Shown: positions 11,871-23,124, numbered from the stretch's first letter. The stretch: DNA of 64,000 bases from Ornithodoros turicata (GCF_037126465.1 NC_088201.1:7259001-7323000); one strand, 5' to 3'. The notes: generated from the sequence alone by a model not told the origin. Numbers and translations: made by a program.

Positions 11871-12485
11871 ACTTGGGTCATACGGGCAGGAGGACGTCCT
11901 GCAGGGCAGCGTACGCTACTACTGGAAAACTAAAATTCATTAATTAACTTATTAATTGCTTTTTTTTTTCGGGGAAATAGCGAGATAGCAGAGTTGGTGC
12001 CAGTCATTATTCGAATCCACCGTTCTTGATAAACACCATATGAAGCGGACGTACCTTGAGATATAAATTGCCAAATTTCGCTATGCTAATGAGTCGAAAC
12101 TAGAACTACGTGCTTTTCGAGCCCAGAAACGACGCGACCTTCGCTTTATCGGAAAGTGGCGTATCTGACCAATAGATTAGCGCCTACGCCAATCAGCTCC
12201 ATGGCTCCAAAGTACGTGGCCCTGTCACGTGGATTGTCTGTCGCTCTCTCCGCGCTCGAGTCTAGCGCGTAGTTCTGGTTTCGGCTCATTTGCATAGCGA
12301 AATTTATATCTCGAAGTACGTTCGCTTCTCAGGGTGTTTAATAAGGACAACGAATGGGTCCAATTCTGCTATCTCGCATTTCTCAGAAAACAGCTAATTA
12401 CTAAGTTAATTAATGCATTTTAGATAATTAGTCGTCCAGTAGGTGTATGCACTGTCAGGATGTCCGCCTGGCCGCATAACCCGCC
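11871..12485. mobile_element. Long-arm foldback element
   Basis: Two inverted arms of roughly 150-200 bp face each other. The left arm includes GTCATACGGGCAGGAGGACG, CTACTGGAAAACTAAAATTC and TAGCGAGATAGCAGAGTTGG. The right arm contains the near-complements, ending at GTCCGCCTGGCCGCATAACC. An ATTAATTAACTT motif is present in both arms. The central part holds two CCAAT boxes (about 12170 and 12190). No target duplication is clear and no transposase frame is present. Confidence 0.65.
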
Positions 12486-13271
12486 TGTCAAGATGGCATC
12501 AGCGCTGCTCTCACAGATTTCTTAATAAAAAAAATCTGTGTCGAATAAATAAACAAACAAACAACAAAAGAAAAAAACACCCCGTATATGTACATAATCA
12601 TCCGTACCACCATGTGCCACAATTTCTACTCGGCGCATATTCAAGCCGGTCCACATGTCAGGAACTCGTCAGGTGACAAGTTCAACCTCTCCGTATTATT
12701 TTTAGTCCGTCCAACTCCGGTCCACATGGTACATACAAGCAGCGCGTAAAACGCTACGCGAAAGCAGCGTGCGTAAAAAGCAAAGCCACCAACACGGGCG
12801 CGTAAATGTGTCAAAAGCGAGACGCCCGTGTTGTCAAGGCAACGTCGAGGCTGGCAACAACCGGAAACACGTCCGTTTGCCGTTTCTATTTGGCGACTGC
12901 GCATTTGCGACCTGTTCGTCCTGCACGAAATTCGAGTCCGCGCTGCCCTCGCACTGCCCTGCGTGCGTGAAATTTTAAGCAACGCGTGAACTCGCAGATT
13001 GATGTACTGGAATGCGTAACATGCGGAAAAACCTTTCCCGTCATCGATCACTTATGCCGAATTTCACTTGTCCAAATGGAGCAAGCACCCACAGCGAGAG
13101 CGAGCGCCACAGAGCAACAAGATCCGGTGGAAGCGATTCCGCAGAACAACCGCGCGCTCCAGCCTGGCGGAAGTCGTTGCGTGTATCCGGTAAACTCAGT
13201 GCTCCGTTGCAGTGCCGGCCATATACCCGTGGTTACTCGGCAGAGCAAGAAGCAGTGGTCCCTGGTGGAGC
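12486..13271. other. CpG-rich stretch, possible promoter or first exon, no gene called
   Basis: From about 12770 to 13250 CpG dinucleotides are visibly denser than in the flanks. Plus-strand frames at 12986-13282 and 13012-13302 are open but run into the MITE at 13272, and they lack domain matches. A CxxCGK-like motif in one frame (CVTCGKTFP) is not followed by a histidine pair, so it is not a zinc finger. A possible X-box is listed separately. Confidence 0.3.
12830..12843. promoter_or_regulatory. Possible RFX X-box
   Basis: GTTGTCAAGGCAAC is a 14-bp imperfect inverted repeat that resembles the X-box bound by RFX factors in ciliary gene promoters. It lies in the CpG-rich stretch. A 14-bp match with mismatches can occur by chance. 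Confidence 0.2.
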
Positions 13272-13765
13272 TACACTCTTAGAAATGAACTTCACCACAT
13301 AGCACGCTCCTACACTCTTAAAAATGAACTTCACCGCATAGCACGCTCCTAGCCAACCATAGTCTCGAATGATATCGTTATCTGCCCTGATTTGTTGAAA
13401 ACGGTAGGCGTACGCCTTTTTTGTGACAGTTATGAACAGCATAAGTGTCAACAAAAATGGCGTACGCCTCCCGTTTTCAACAAATCAGGGCAGATAACGA
13501 TATCATTCGAGATTATGGTTGGCTAGGAGCGTGCTATGCGGTGAAGTTCATTTTTAAGAGTGTAGCCAACCATCATCCCGAATGACAACGTTCTCGCCCC
13601 TGATTTGTTGAAAGCGGGAGGCGGAGCATATTCTGTGCCGTGCATAATGGCCACAAAATACGCTCCGCCTCCCCTTTTCAACAAATCAGGGGCGAGAATG
13701 TTGTCATTCGGGATGATGGTTGGCTAGGAGCGTGCTATGTGGTGCAGTTCACTTTTAAGAGTGTA
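13272..13765. mobile_element. TA-flanked MITE, family M, interrupted by a second copy
   Basis: The outer element is 13274-13763, flanked by TA at 13272-13273 and 13764-13765. Its ends are CACTCTTAGAAATGAACTTC and the complement of CACTCTTAAAAGTGAAC. Thirty-seven bases in, at a TA, a complete second copy (13313-13562) is inserted. The outer sequence then resumes with GCCAACCATCATCC. The right arm of the outer element (GGATGATGGTTGGCTAGGAG) shows what the uninterrupted left arm looked like. Confidence 0.85.
13311..13564. mobile_element. TA-flanked MITE, family M (inner copy)
   Basis: The body 13313-13562 has TIRs starting CACTCTTAAAAATGAACTTC, TA on both sides, and an almost perfect palindrome with GGCGTACGCC arms flanking a short loop. 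It is closely similar to the copy at 18214-18462. Confidence 0.9.
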
Positions 13766-13843
13766 CTTTAGCTGAAAAGAACAGCGAAACTCAGTTCAGG
13801 ATCGAACAGTCATTCTTCGTCGATCCAGGAGCGAAAGATCAAC

Positions 13844-14088
13844 TACACTCTAAGAACAGAACTTCACCGCATTGCACGCTGTGCACCAACCATTGCCGCG
13901 AATGGTATGGTTATCGCTTCCGATTCGAAGAGGGAGGTGGGCGTACGCCTATTTGTGGCAATTTGTGAAAATTGCCACAAAAAGGCGTACGCCCCTTCTC
14001 CCTTCGAATCAGAAGCGATAACTCTATCGTTCTTGGCAATGGTTGGAGCCCAGCGTGCTATGCGGTGAAGTTCTGTTTTTAGAGTGTA
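13844..14088. mobile_element. TA-flanked MITE, family M (diverged copy)
   Basis: The body 13846-14086 starts CACTCTAAGAACAGAACTTC and ends with its near-complement, with TA at 13844-13845 and 14087-14088. The same GGCGTACGCC foldback is present, but the arm sequence between the TIR and the foldback differs (GATTCGAAG in place of GATTTGTTG). Confidence 0.85.
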
Positions 14089-15185
14089 GTAGACTTCGCC
14101 ATTCGATCACGGTACCGAACCGTTCACAAAATCACGTCTGTTAGTTCTCGTCAACTGTGCTCTTCAGCGTGTTCTATATAGCGTCACAGGCTGCCATCCA
14201 CTTTTTACGCGCTGTGTGCTTGTTCTACAAATACGTGCTTCGCCGCGCTTCCTAAAGACTGCGTTGGGGAGGCTTAAGTGTTGTGTTTGTCCTAAAGTTG
14301 TTGATTTAGCTCTGCAATTTACATCGATTTGCTACATTTCTTTCGCGTAGCTGGAGAACGGTCAATATTTAGGCAGGGAGCCGGTACACAGCAATATCAT
14401 TCATACAAAGATAACTTGCGTTGAGTATCGCCTCAAGAAACCGGCTTTCAAAGTTCCCTCGAAACTGCGATGTCGCCGGCCCCCTTATTATAGTTAGGCG
14501 CGTCGAACGTGCTACTAGTGTTGCCACACGTTTGAAAAGGAAAATATGGAGAATATTCAGTTTAAAAAATCTGAAAAAAAAGGTGAAAGTAAACACGCTT
14601 CCACACGAAGTTTATGCCGTTTCAGAGGTCAGGTTTTGTTTCAGGTTTCGCTTGTATTCCTTCTTTTCTGTATAAATTTTTATTATTCGCATCGAAAAAG
14701 CAGCAATCAGTAAGCGTCCAGAGCAGAATGCACTACACATAGTGCTGTTTGACGCAGGGCAAACATGCAGTCACGATGGAGCTAGAGGTGGAGCCACAGG
14801 CGTAACAACAATTCAAATTACACCCATACGTAAAAATGCCTACAAAAATTTTCACTTTTTCAGCAATACTTGAGACATTCATATTTGACTAGGCGGCGCT
14901 GTGCTAGCCTCCGCCACGCACTCGACGGCATTGCTTCACTTGCGGTTTTGACTTCATAATGCGTGCGACGATGCCTTCTGCATATTCTATCGCTTCAACA
15001 TTCACTGACGCGTTAGTTCGTAATGCTTCGCATTCGAGCAGGACGTGGCGTAGGCAGTCGGAGACTCGTTAGTTGCAAAAAGAGCTGGGAAGCTCAAAAC
15101 GAAACCGAAACTTCTCAGAGTTCCCTCTCCTACCTCCTGTCCCATGCGTGACGTCATTGGTAGTGTGGTCACGTGTGGGCGGCAT
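14089..15185. other. No gene recognised
   Basis: No exon, RNA gene or repeat could be supported. Short frames near 14369-14675 overlap on opposite strands and show no motif. Confidence 0.4.
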
Positions 15186-16310
15186 AGCTGGGAGTCCTCA
15201 CTCATGAGGACCCTCATGAAGACGCCTCACCCTCACCTCACGACGATGAGGTGAGGGTGAGTGAGGCCAGACTACGCTGAAAATTCCTCACGAGGACAAT
15301 CGTGAGGCATTGTCCCTCATGAGGCCCACCGTGAGGGCCCTCATGAAGCCAGTCATCGTGAAGCCATCATTACGTGAGGTACAACGTATTCCGTGAGGAG
15401 CCTCACGGATGAGGCCGTGAGACCCTTTGTGAGGAACCTCACGGATGAGGCTGTGAGGCCTTTCGTGAGGAACCTCACGGATGAGGCCGTGAGGCCTTTA
15501 GTGAGGGACCTCAGGGATGAGACCGTGAGGCCTTTCGTGAGGGACCTCACGAATGAGGCCGTGAGGCCTTTCGTGAGGGACCTCACGAATGAGGCCTTTC
15601 GTGAGGGGCCCCACGGATGAGGTGATGGGTTCGGGCTCCTCTTTGCTGGTGCCAAACGCTAACGTTAAACCTCACTGTGACAGTAACAACTGTTACCAAA
15701 TTTATCCAAGCACAGCGCGAAACCCTATAAACAGTATAATGCCGCGCAATATCATTAGTGCCAACTACCGACACAGTAGTTCAACGCCGACGTGTCATGT
15801 GAACATGACGGAAAGTTCTTTTGAGGCTCATGTGCCTCCTAGTGACTTGAAGACACGTCAGGCCATGAAGGTATTCACGAGGCGAGGGATCGTGAGGATG
15901 AGGGTCCTCATGAAAAGAAGGTACGTGAGGTCATGAGGGCCCTCATGAGGTGAGGACACGTGAGGATGAGGGCCCTCATGAGGTGAGGACACGTGAGGAT
16001 GAGGACTCGTGAGGCCATGTGGGTCCTCATTAGGCGAAAGTACGTAAGGCGCCGTGAGGACATGAGGGCCCTCATGAGGTGAAGATACGTGAGGCAATAA
16101 GGGTTGTGAATAGCCTCATGAGGTGAAGGCATGTGAGGATGAGGATGGTGAGGCCTCTCGGGATCCCGATGCCAGGAGGTGAGGTTTGTGAGGGAAAAAT
16201 TTAAAATGGAGGGCGACTGAGGTTTAGTTACTGGTGAGGAAAATTTGGTGAGGGTGAGTGAGGCGAATGAAGTCTGTGCTTCGTGAGGTGAGGATGATTG
16301 AGGCCGCAAG
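15186..16310. repeat. GTGAGG/CCTCAC-dense repeat array
   Basis: About 1.1 kb dominated by the hexamer GTGAGG and its complement, often paired as CCTCATGAGG. It contains two tandem sections: 36-bp units at about 15391-15620 and units near 33 bp at about 15930-16090. Between them (15625-15850) is ordinary sequence. The left and right edges are both GAGG-rich, but no clear terminal repeat or target duplication was found, so the class is unknown. Long frames here (12-residue repeats on the minus strand) are by-products of the period. Confidence 0.8.
15391..15620. repeat. 36-bp tandem repeat, about six units
   Basis: The unit contains GTGAGGAACCTCACGGATGA followed by GGCTGTGAGGCCTTTC. It repeats with a constant 36-bp step and point differences. 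Each unit has internal dyad symmetry (CCTCACG/CGTGAGG), so it could form small hairpins. Confidence 0.85.
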
Positions 16311-18213
16311 AAAATGCCCACCTATGGTGGGCTTTCTTTCTGCTTCCTCAATTTCGTACTAAAATATTCGCCAGCGGTAAAAGCAAAACCTACAGAAAGC
16401 CGTACACGAGGAATACCGGTGAGGTGAAACCCAGTGTTGCTGAACTGCTTTTCCGTTGGAGGAGCGCCTAATTACTCAAAGGAAAATGTTCCTTTTCGAA
16501 TTATCTGTGCCACTTGGGGATGCAAAATTCTGTTCACTGAAATATCATACGGTACGGATTAATGTCGCACCGTTACCTCAACACATTTTTGATGCGGAGT
16601 CTCCCTTTAAAAGCCCAGGAACGGATATAGTCTTATTTTTCTCGAAGACTCGCGTAAATTAAAAATTCTAAAGCGTCACTGAAATACTTAACGCACAGTT
16701 TAACAAAAACGTGGCACGACAAAGACGTGAAGTGACTGGCCAGCTGCGTGAAGACCGGACGACTGGCCAGCTTTTTGTCAGTTTAAGCACGTCCTCTTCC
16801 AACTTTAAATTAAAGCAACGCGACGGGTTCTGCAACCAATTTGTGTGCAAGAGACCGGTGCCGATGCTGCTAATAAGACGGTTCGTTTGACAGCCGACGC
16901 CGGGGGGCGGACTAAACGTACAGTCACTGGAACCCAGAGACCAAAAAATTAAGCGACGCATTGGGAAAACCTCAAACCCTGTATCCGTCGCTCTGCTTTC
17001 GGTCACTCAGAGTGGCGCAGCGCGACGTAAAAGTTCGTCCACAATTTTCCTAATGAGATTTTAAAAACCTGTATATTTGATGAACAATTCGCAAATGTAA
17101 AAAAAAAAAATCTCGCCGAGAATCTGTAGATATCCATACAAATCTGTCGCAACACTTTTGACGCTGCCCTGACAATAAAGGTCAGTTGCGACTGTGTGGT
17201 CTTTGAACGGAAGCGTGTCCGGTCGCAGGGCGGAGATCGTTTCCGCATATTATAAATGTGCTTCTGTTGACGTCTACCTTACGTTGTCCAGGTGAACCCG
17301 TTCCAGGTCATGTTTCTTTCCTTCCTCCGAAACTAGAAACGCTTTTGTGACACCAGCAGTTTTATGGTATATCAGCGTTGCGTCCTTTGCCTTTTGCTCC
17401 GTGCTGGGAATATAGTATGGATGGTTCAGTTGCTGTACTTTCATTGCTGCTTTAAACGAAACTGTGTTGGTTTCGAGGCAGTTCTACTAATATTAGCGAT
17501 TACCTTAAAACCCTACCTGGCCGTCAGGAAATTCCGGCGTTGGCATGTATACGGGTGCGCTCTTGGTCGTCATCATCAACGTCCGGGACATTTTGCTCGA
17601 TACCGTTCATCCCGCATTTTCTGTTTCTTAGCATCGACGCAATTGTACAGACGATCGTACACATGTGGCAAATTCCCATGGAACTCATAGTGCATCGAGG
17701 GCCATTAGTACAAGAGAAGACATCACAGTTTATCAGAGGGAAATCTCTTTCGCACACGCAACTCTTTCACATACACACGGCTTTTTGCTCCGAGAGCGAA
17801 CGGTGTCGGCGCGCTGCGGAGAACCGATGAACTACCGTAGTGTGGGTAGCTTCCTCGCGTCGTCTGTTTTTACGCGTTTATTTTCCGCGTTCAGTGCAGT
17901 AGGTGGAGCATTGGGGAACCATCGCGGCACAAGTGATCTTCCGGTGAATATACGCAAGAATTACGGAAAAGAACCATCAAATCCGAACATCGGCCGCCGT
18001 GTTATCCGCACTAGAAAGGTGACGGTGTCGCCCCCCATAGGTCGATCTCGCAACGAATTGCAGCGCAGGAACATGAATGTTTAACCTGATAGCTGAAAGA
18101 ACCAACATCGGGTCTTTGACGAGAGACACGCTTATTCAACGCCTGCGCGATTCGTGTAACGATATATCCTTTAGCAAGCTCCGCCACGTTGTCGCAAAAT
18201 ACGCAGATGTGGC
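16311..18213. other. No gene recognised
   Basis: An A-run lies at about 17100-17110. Frames at 17364-17690, 17540-17830 and 17665-18084 overlap one another in different phases and carry no domain motif. No exon is supported. Confidence 0.35.
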
Positions 18214-18462
18214 TACACTCTTAAAAATAAACTTCACCGCATAGCACGTTCCTAGCCAACCATAATCTCGAATGATATCGTTATCTGCCCTGATTTGTTG
18301 AAAACGGTAGGCGTACGCCTTTTTTTGTGACAATTGTGCATAAGTGTCACAAAAAAGGCGTACGCCTCCCGTTTTCAACAAATCAGGGCAGATAACGATA
18401 TCATTCGAAATTATGGTTGGCTAGGAGCGTGCTATGCGGTGAAGTTCATTTTTAAGAGTGTA
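18214..18462. mobile_element. TA-flanked MITE, family M
   Basis: The body 18216-18460 is flanked by TA on both sides. Its TIR begins CACTCTTAAAAATAAACTTC. It carries the full GGCGTACGCC foldback and is nearly identical to the inner copy at 13311-13564, which suggests recent spread of this subfamily. Confidence 0.9.
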
Positions 18463-19350
18463 GGCCACAATTTTGACTTAATCATTAAAGAGCGCATAAT
18501 AAGCAACAGTGAACTTGAAGGTAATAGTCAGTTTGCCAAAGTAACTTCAAGTTCATTTTGACTAGTAACGAGTTCTGTCGTTTGAGTTTCGTCTGTCTCG
18601 TAAATAGCATTTTGAGGGTTCGAAAGAACACGCAGTAAGGAAAGTGCTGAACATGAGAGAACTGATGTTCTGAACTGAACTGAACTGAAGAACTGATCTT
18701 TCATAAGGAAAGTGCTTACGGTAAAGTGATCCTACGGCATCAACAGCAGCGTTCTCAGCGTGAACATGTCCGTATACGTCCTGATTTCATGGAACATGGA
18801 GGAACCACTATCCGTTGATGATCCTACACGAAATGTTCACTTAGACATTCCAACAAGCCTGTGGTGTGAAAGCAATTGCCCCGAATTAGCCGGTGCGTAT
18901 AGGAAATCAAACCCGACACGACGAACCGCTCGAAGACGCAAAACGTTACGTCGTTCCTTCTGACGGTGTTCACACACATCTCATTCCTCTTCGTTGGCTC
19001 GGGATTTCACGTGCAGCCTTGCCACGCGACAGAAAGTGTTTGTGATTCTTAATGTTCTGGTGTGTCTTGTTACTTGTGTGTCGGTGACCGCAGCCACATC
19101 CAATCTTTGTCATATCTCCGTCAGTGAGTGCGATCCAGTTGTTTATCGTAAGCAGTTTACCACGGCTACCAGCCCATGTCGTCCGAAAGATTGATTTAAC
19201 CGTGGATTATCGCGGTAGTGGAGCCCCGAAAGTTTTTACGGTAACCAGACTGGATCGGCGGCTTTATTGATTCTCTGTGACATGATTGAGCGTTTCTCTT
19301 TTCTTATCATCCATCTTAACACTGGCTCTCTCCTTTTCTTCCCTTTTTAG
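18463..19350. other. No firm gene; possible intron ahead of a candidate exon
   Basis: A TGAAC pentamer run lies at about 18670-18690. A plus-strand frame open through 18994-19194 (no ATG) encodes a hydrophobic stretch (VILNVLVCLVTCVSV) followed by Cys residues, but nothing defines exon borders. The last 30 bases are a strong pyrimidine tract ending in TTTTTAG. Confidence 0.3.
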
Positions 19351-19602
19351 GCTCTAGGAACAGTATATGAGGAAGTTAATTGCAATGTGAGACACCCATC
19401 AGTGAGCTATCTGAGGCAAAGTAAATCCCTGTGTTGTGTTGGCAATCGTGGCTGCTCGTCAATGCATGCTGGCCTGTCTTTCTGTTTTGATCGCTCGCTC
19501 GCTCTCGTTTTGTGCTGCTCTTGTACTGGCCTCGTCAACACTGTCTTCGACGAGCGTCCTGTCTGTGGCACGTTGGCTGCTACCGGAAGTCGCCGGAAAT
19601 AG
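19351..19602 (+). CDS. Candidate exon after a strong splice acceptor, unrecognised
   Basis: CTCTCCTTTTCTTCCCTTTTTAG immediately precedes 19351 in the genome, a near-ideal polypyrimidine tract and acceptor. The frame in phase with the acceptor begins ALGTVYEEVNCN and stays open for 83 codons to a TAG at 19600-19602. GT dinucleotides that could act as donors occur after NCN (about 19386) and after about 19420, so the true exon could be short. The later part of the frame is Cys- and Ser-rich and does not look conserved. It ends just before a Harbinger-like element. No family was recognised, and the acceptor could also be a decoy. Confidence 0.25.
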   Translation, partial: ALGTVYEEVNCNVRHPSVSYLRQSKSLCCVGNRGCSSMHAGLSFCFDRSLALVLCCSCTGLVNTVFDERPVCGTLAATGSRRK

Positions 19603-19608
19603 CGAAAC

Positions 19609-20108
19609 TAAGGCTGCGTTGCAATACCCCGGTTAGTGGACTGCCTAGCGGTCTAACCGGAAGTGCCGCCATGTTAAGTCTCGTTCCAAATCTCGCCAAG
19701 TCCGCTATTCAGTCGGCTACCGCCTAGTGCGCATCGATGCAGTCTAGTTATACGCCTGACCATCTGACAGCCGGGATGGAGACGCGCGTTGACGGTACCA
19801 GCGTGCCCGCTGTTTCTGCTGGCTTTAAATGTAAAGTTGCACATAGTGGTATGTTTTTTTTTTAACTGCGTAGAGAGTTGCAACACATGTTTAGTTGCGA
19901 AGGTGACAGTTTATGCACGATGTCCTACAAACTTAGAGCATTACAGTCCTGCTGCGCTTGCGCCGTACGCATTTCTTGCGTGAGCAACGAGATGGCGCCA
20001 CAGGCGCCTCGGCTAGGCAAGCCTGTTCCAATAGTGACAAGCAAAGGGGTCTACTCAGCTGCCTAGTCAGGCGGCTTCGCGGGCGCGAGGTATTGGAACG
20101 CAGCCTAA
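19609..20108. mobile_element. Harbinger-like MITE with TAA target duplication
   Basis: The body 19612-20105 starts GGCTGCGTTGCAATACC and ends with the complement of GGCTGCGTTCCAATACC. Both sides are flanked by TAA (19609-19611 and 20106-20108). The 3-bp TWA duplication and GG-start TIR fit PIF/Harbinger elements. There is no transposase frame. Confidence 0.75.
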
Positions 20109-22123
20109 GATTGTGGGCTACGTACCCGGGTTGCCAACTCAAAATAGAGATTTCTGTATTTAAAGTTCTGTTCGATCGTAGTGGATCAGGCATCGGGTAC
20201 GTGCACAATTTGCCTCTGTTTGTTAATGTTAACTTTCCCTCGGCTCTCGTACATGCAGACGAACATGTTACAATGGCATGACGTAAGGCTGAATTAGTTA
20301 CTAATAATCACAATTATTAAAAATCTCGTTTTCGGTTCTGAACAATAAAGAGCACAAGAGAAGGCAAAAGGATAAAGTGCACACAAAAGTGCACATCTAG
20401 CGCAAAAGCTTCAGTTGTACCGCACTGGCAACTTTGTATTTAGATGTTACGCCATATTTGGATCCAGCTGGATTGTGGATACAGCGTTGAGAACACAAAG
20501 TTGTCAGACCCTGTGATACCCTACAGCCGTTTAACAGCCGAAGTCGCGGCTTGACTCCGCAAAAGGACATTGGAGATGTAGCGACCTTTAAGAACCCACT
20601 ACTTTTGACTCATTTCCGGCAACTTCCGGTCTTCACCAATGTGGCGTAGATACGACCGAACCACGGGCATATCTATTTAACACGATGTTGCCGAGGCCAG
20701 TACTCCACTTTGGAGAGGCAGGTCCGAGCGTGTGCCCCTTGCAGGTCTCTCGCCAAGCTCACCTCTCTCCTAACAGAAGCCATAAACGGACAGTATCCGG
20801 CATAATAAACATATACAAACGTGCCTCAGTCAAAAATTGGAAAACATTAACCGCCGTATAGATGAAGAGAGGTGAGGTTTGGGTCGTTCATTTCCAGTTG
20901 GGCTCTGGCTGGTTGTTTCAGTTTGGCCGAACCGCTTTCCTTTCCGTGTGTGGGCGTTCCAGGCTTGCTCCATTGCATCGATGTCCTGTATCGGTCATGT
21001 AGAACCTCTTGTAGTTTCCAGCGAGTTGTCGTTGCCATGTTCGACTCAATGCTGTTGGTGCTAACAGCTTTTTTTTTTCTTCTTCTTCTTCTTTTTTTCA
21101 ACTTCCACCCCATTACCGTTTCTTGGGGTGACGGACTGTGCGGCTGTCGATTATCGTTTAATGTATACTTGACGTTGAACTATAACACTGTGTAAGTATC
21201 ATAACATGTTCAATATTGCACGGTCTGTCGTGTGTGCAGTCATTCATTAACCACTAACGGCTTCGCGAAGTAAAGAGCGCGAATTATAACTGATTGCTTC
21301 GCCTAAAAGAAAGATAATGCAGCTTATAAAACTTTGCTGAAACACGCCGAGCGCGGGTAATTATGCTTATCCCTATCTGGATCTCGCTTAACAACGCGAA
21401 CACTTCAGTTTAAACGGCTTAAAAAGGAGCAGCGCTATTTGCTGAGCGCTTGGAAACAGCAACTAAGCGGGGAATGAACACAGTGTGCATATGTACACTA
21501 TTAATTACAATGAATAACACTGTTTCCGCTTCTGGTAGACAAGAAGACGGGTTTCTGTTTCCTTTACTGGATTCCTTTCAGTTCACTTCTGTTTTCGGCT
21601 TGTCGTTCTGTCTAGTTAAAGAAAAAGATAAAATGCGTTACAGAACTATCTTTTTTTTTCATCTTACCGATACTCAGTACAGAATAGTTTAGTTCAGAGC
21701 TTACGTACAAACGCCATCGAGGGATTCAACAACAGTTTTACGTGCACATGGTGAAAGAACTGTAGCAAAAGGGCTATAGGGCACGGGTTACGTGCACAGC
21801 CGTGTGAAAGGGTTAAGTATCTATTCTCCCTTCAAGGTACTGTTTGATGCGCCAAAAAATCCAAATCATCATCATCATCATCATCCCTTCAAGGTCTTCA
21901 TGCATTCTAGTGTAACTACACATAAATATATCGATTAGTCTTAGTATTAAATTTAGTTGTATCGTTGTAGCGTGTTCTTCCCACTAAACGCGACGTTGGT
22001 TCGGTAGTGACAGAGAGATAAGAAAAGTGCTCCGTGTTGAAGTGCCGTTCATTTCGGTTGGAATAATTCTTTTAACGGAATCCGGACTATACAACGAGAG
22101 CGTATATCATGCCCTACCACGAA
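20109..22123. other. No gene recognised
   Basis: Contains a T-run with TTC repeats (21069-21098) and a CAT microsatellite (about 21867-21887). No exon or transposon end could be supported. Confidence 0.35.
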
Positions 22124-22511
22124 CGAAGGTACGCCTGAGAGAACTGAGAGAACTTTCAACTTTCATCGTTAATTTCTTAGGCAAATTGAGGCTTTGTATG
22201 TATTTGTCCCTTCTATGTTGTTCCAGCCTCAGAACATCAGTTCTCTCATGTTCAACAGTTGCCGCCTGCGTCGATCCCGTCGTATGAATGTGTGTATGAG
22301 AGAGCAGAAATGTATGAGTGAAAGGAGGATGAGTGAGAGAGAGTGGCTGGTTTGTCCCTTCAGATGACGCACCCTGGAAGTCGCTGAGAAGGCGTGTTAG
22401 CTTAGCTCAATTGGTAGAGCCCTGGACCGGCAATAATCCAGAAGATGTGGGTTCGACTCCTACAGCTGGCTAACCTTCTCAGTGACTTTCAACTTTCATC
22501 GAAGGTACGCC
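22124..22511 (+). mobile_element. Circularly permuted tRNA-derived SINE (Ruka-like) with 12-bp target duplication
   Basis: The 12-mer CGAAGGTACGCC occurs at 22124-22135 and again at 22500-22511. Between them the SINE is out of order. The tail comes first (from about 22150, CTTTCATCGTTAATTTCTT to CAGCCTCAGAACATCAG at about 22240). After about 115 bp comes the tRNA-like head (22376-22499), with A box TAGCTTAGCTCAATTGG and B box GGGTTCGACTCC, ending in CTTTCAACTTTCATC. The normal head-then-tail order is seen in the minus copy at 43428-43577. The head folds as a tRNA, but its anticodon loop carries a 3-base insertion compared with 43578-43705, so it is not a tRNA gene. Confidence 0.65.
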
Positions 22512-23079
22512 GTCAACTTTTATAAGCGTACACCTATCGACAGAAAAGAAGCCCCACTTTCGAATCAAAAACAGACCTAAACCACGACCCTAAGCGGCCA
22601 CAAAGCTTCCAAACAGGTGTCCCCAAAAGTCTTGCGCTTCCATTGTGCAGCCAGGCGACAGCATAGGTCGATGACTATGCGGCCGCTGGCAGTCGCGCGG
22701 AAGGCTTCTCTATTTTTAATCGGCGCGAACCCAAGAAACGTGACCGGGGCCTGGTTGACCTGGGCGTGGTCGACACCAGGGACGCGGGCCCTGACGCGCA
22801 AACCACATTTCGCGATATTACCCGCTGTGTGGGCACGGCACCTCGGTTGTCCACAATTCACTACGGTTCTCAGCTTTTTGAGAATAAATTTCGTTTGCAT
22901 TGCACAATCCGCTACCACGCTGCATATTGAAGTCGTAAGTATACGCTGGATTTCTGTAACTGATTAATATACTGTTTGATAATAATCATATATTTGAGTG
23001 AAGGCAAACGCATTGCCAGCGAAGCGAATGTAACTTGTTGCGTTCGAAGTTACGAGCACGTATAAGTACATAAAAATAC
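22512..23079. other. No gene recognised
   Basis: Frames on both strands near 22577-22967 overlap each other and have no motif. Nothing else is supported. Confidence 0.4.
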
Positions 23080-23124
23080 TTTCCAGACGGGTGTTGGCAC
23101 AATTCCCCCCGAAGTCACCCCAGG

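Noticed and set aside
12986..13282. Frame with CVTCGKTFP, at first read as a C2H2 zinc finger
   Set aside because: The required His pair is missing and the frame enters a MITE.
15353..15655. Minus-strand frame encoding 12-residue repeats
   Set aside because: A direct by-product of the 36-bp DNA period; no start or independent coding signal.
15186..16310. CRISPR-like array
   Set aside because: Units are contiguous tandem repeats without unique spacers, and the context is eukaryotic.
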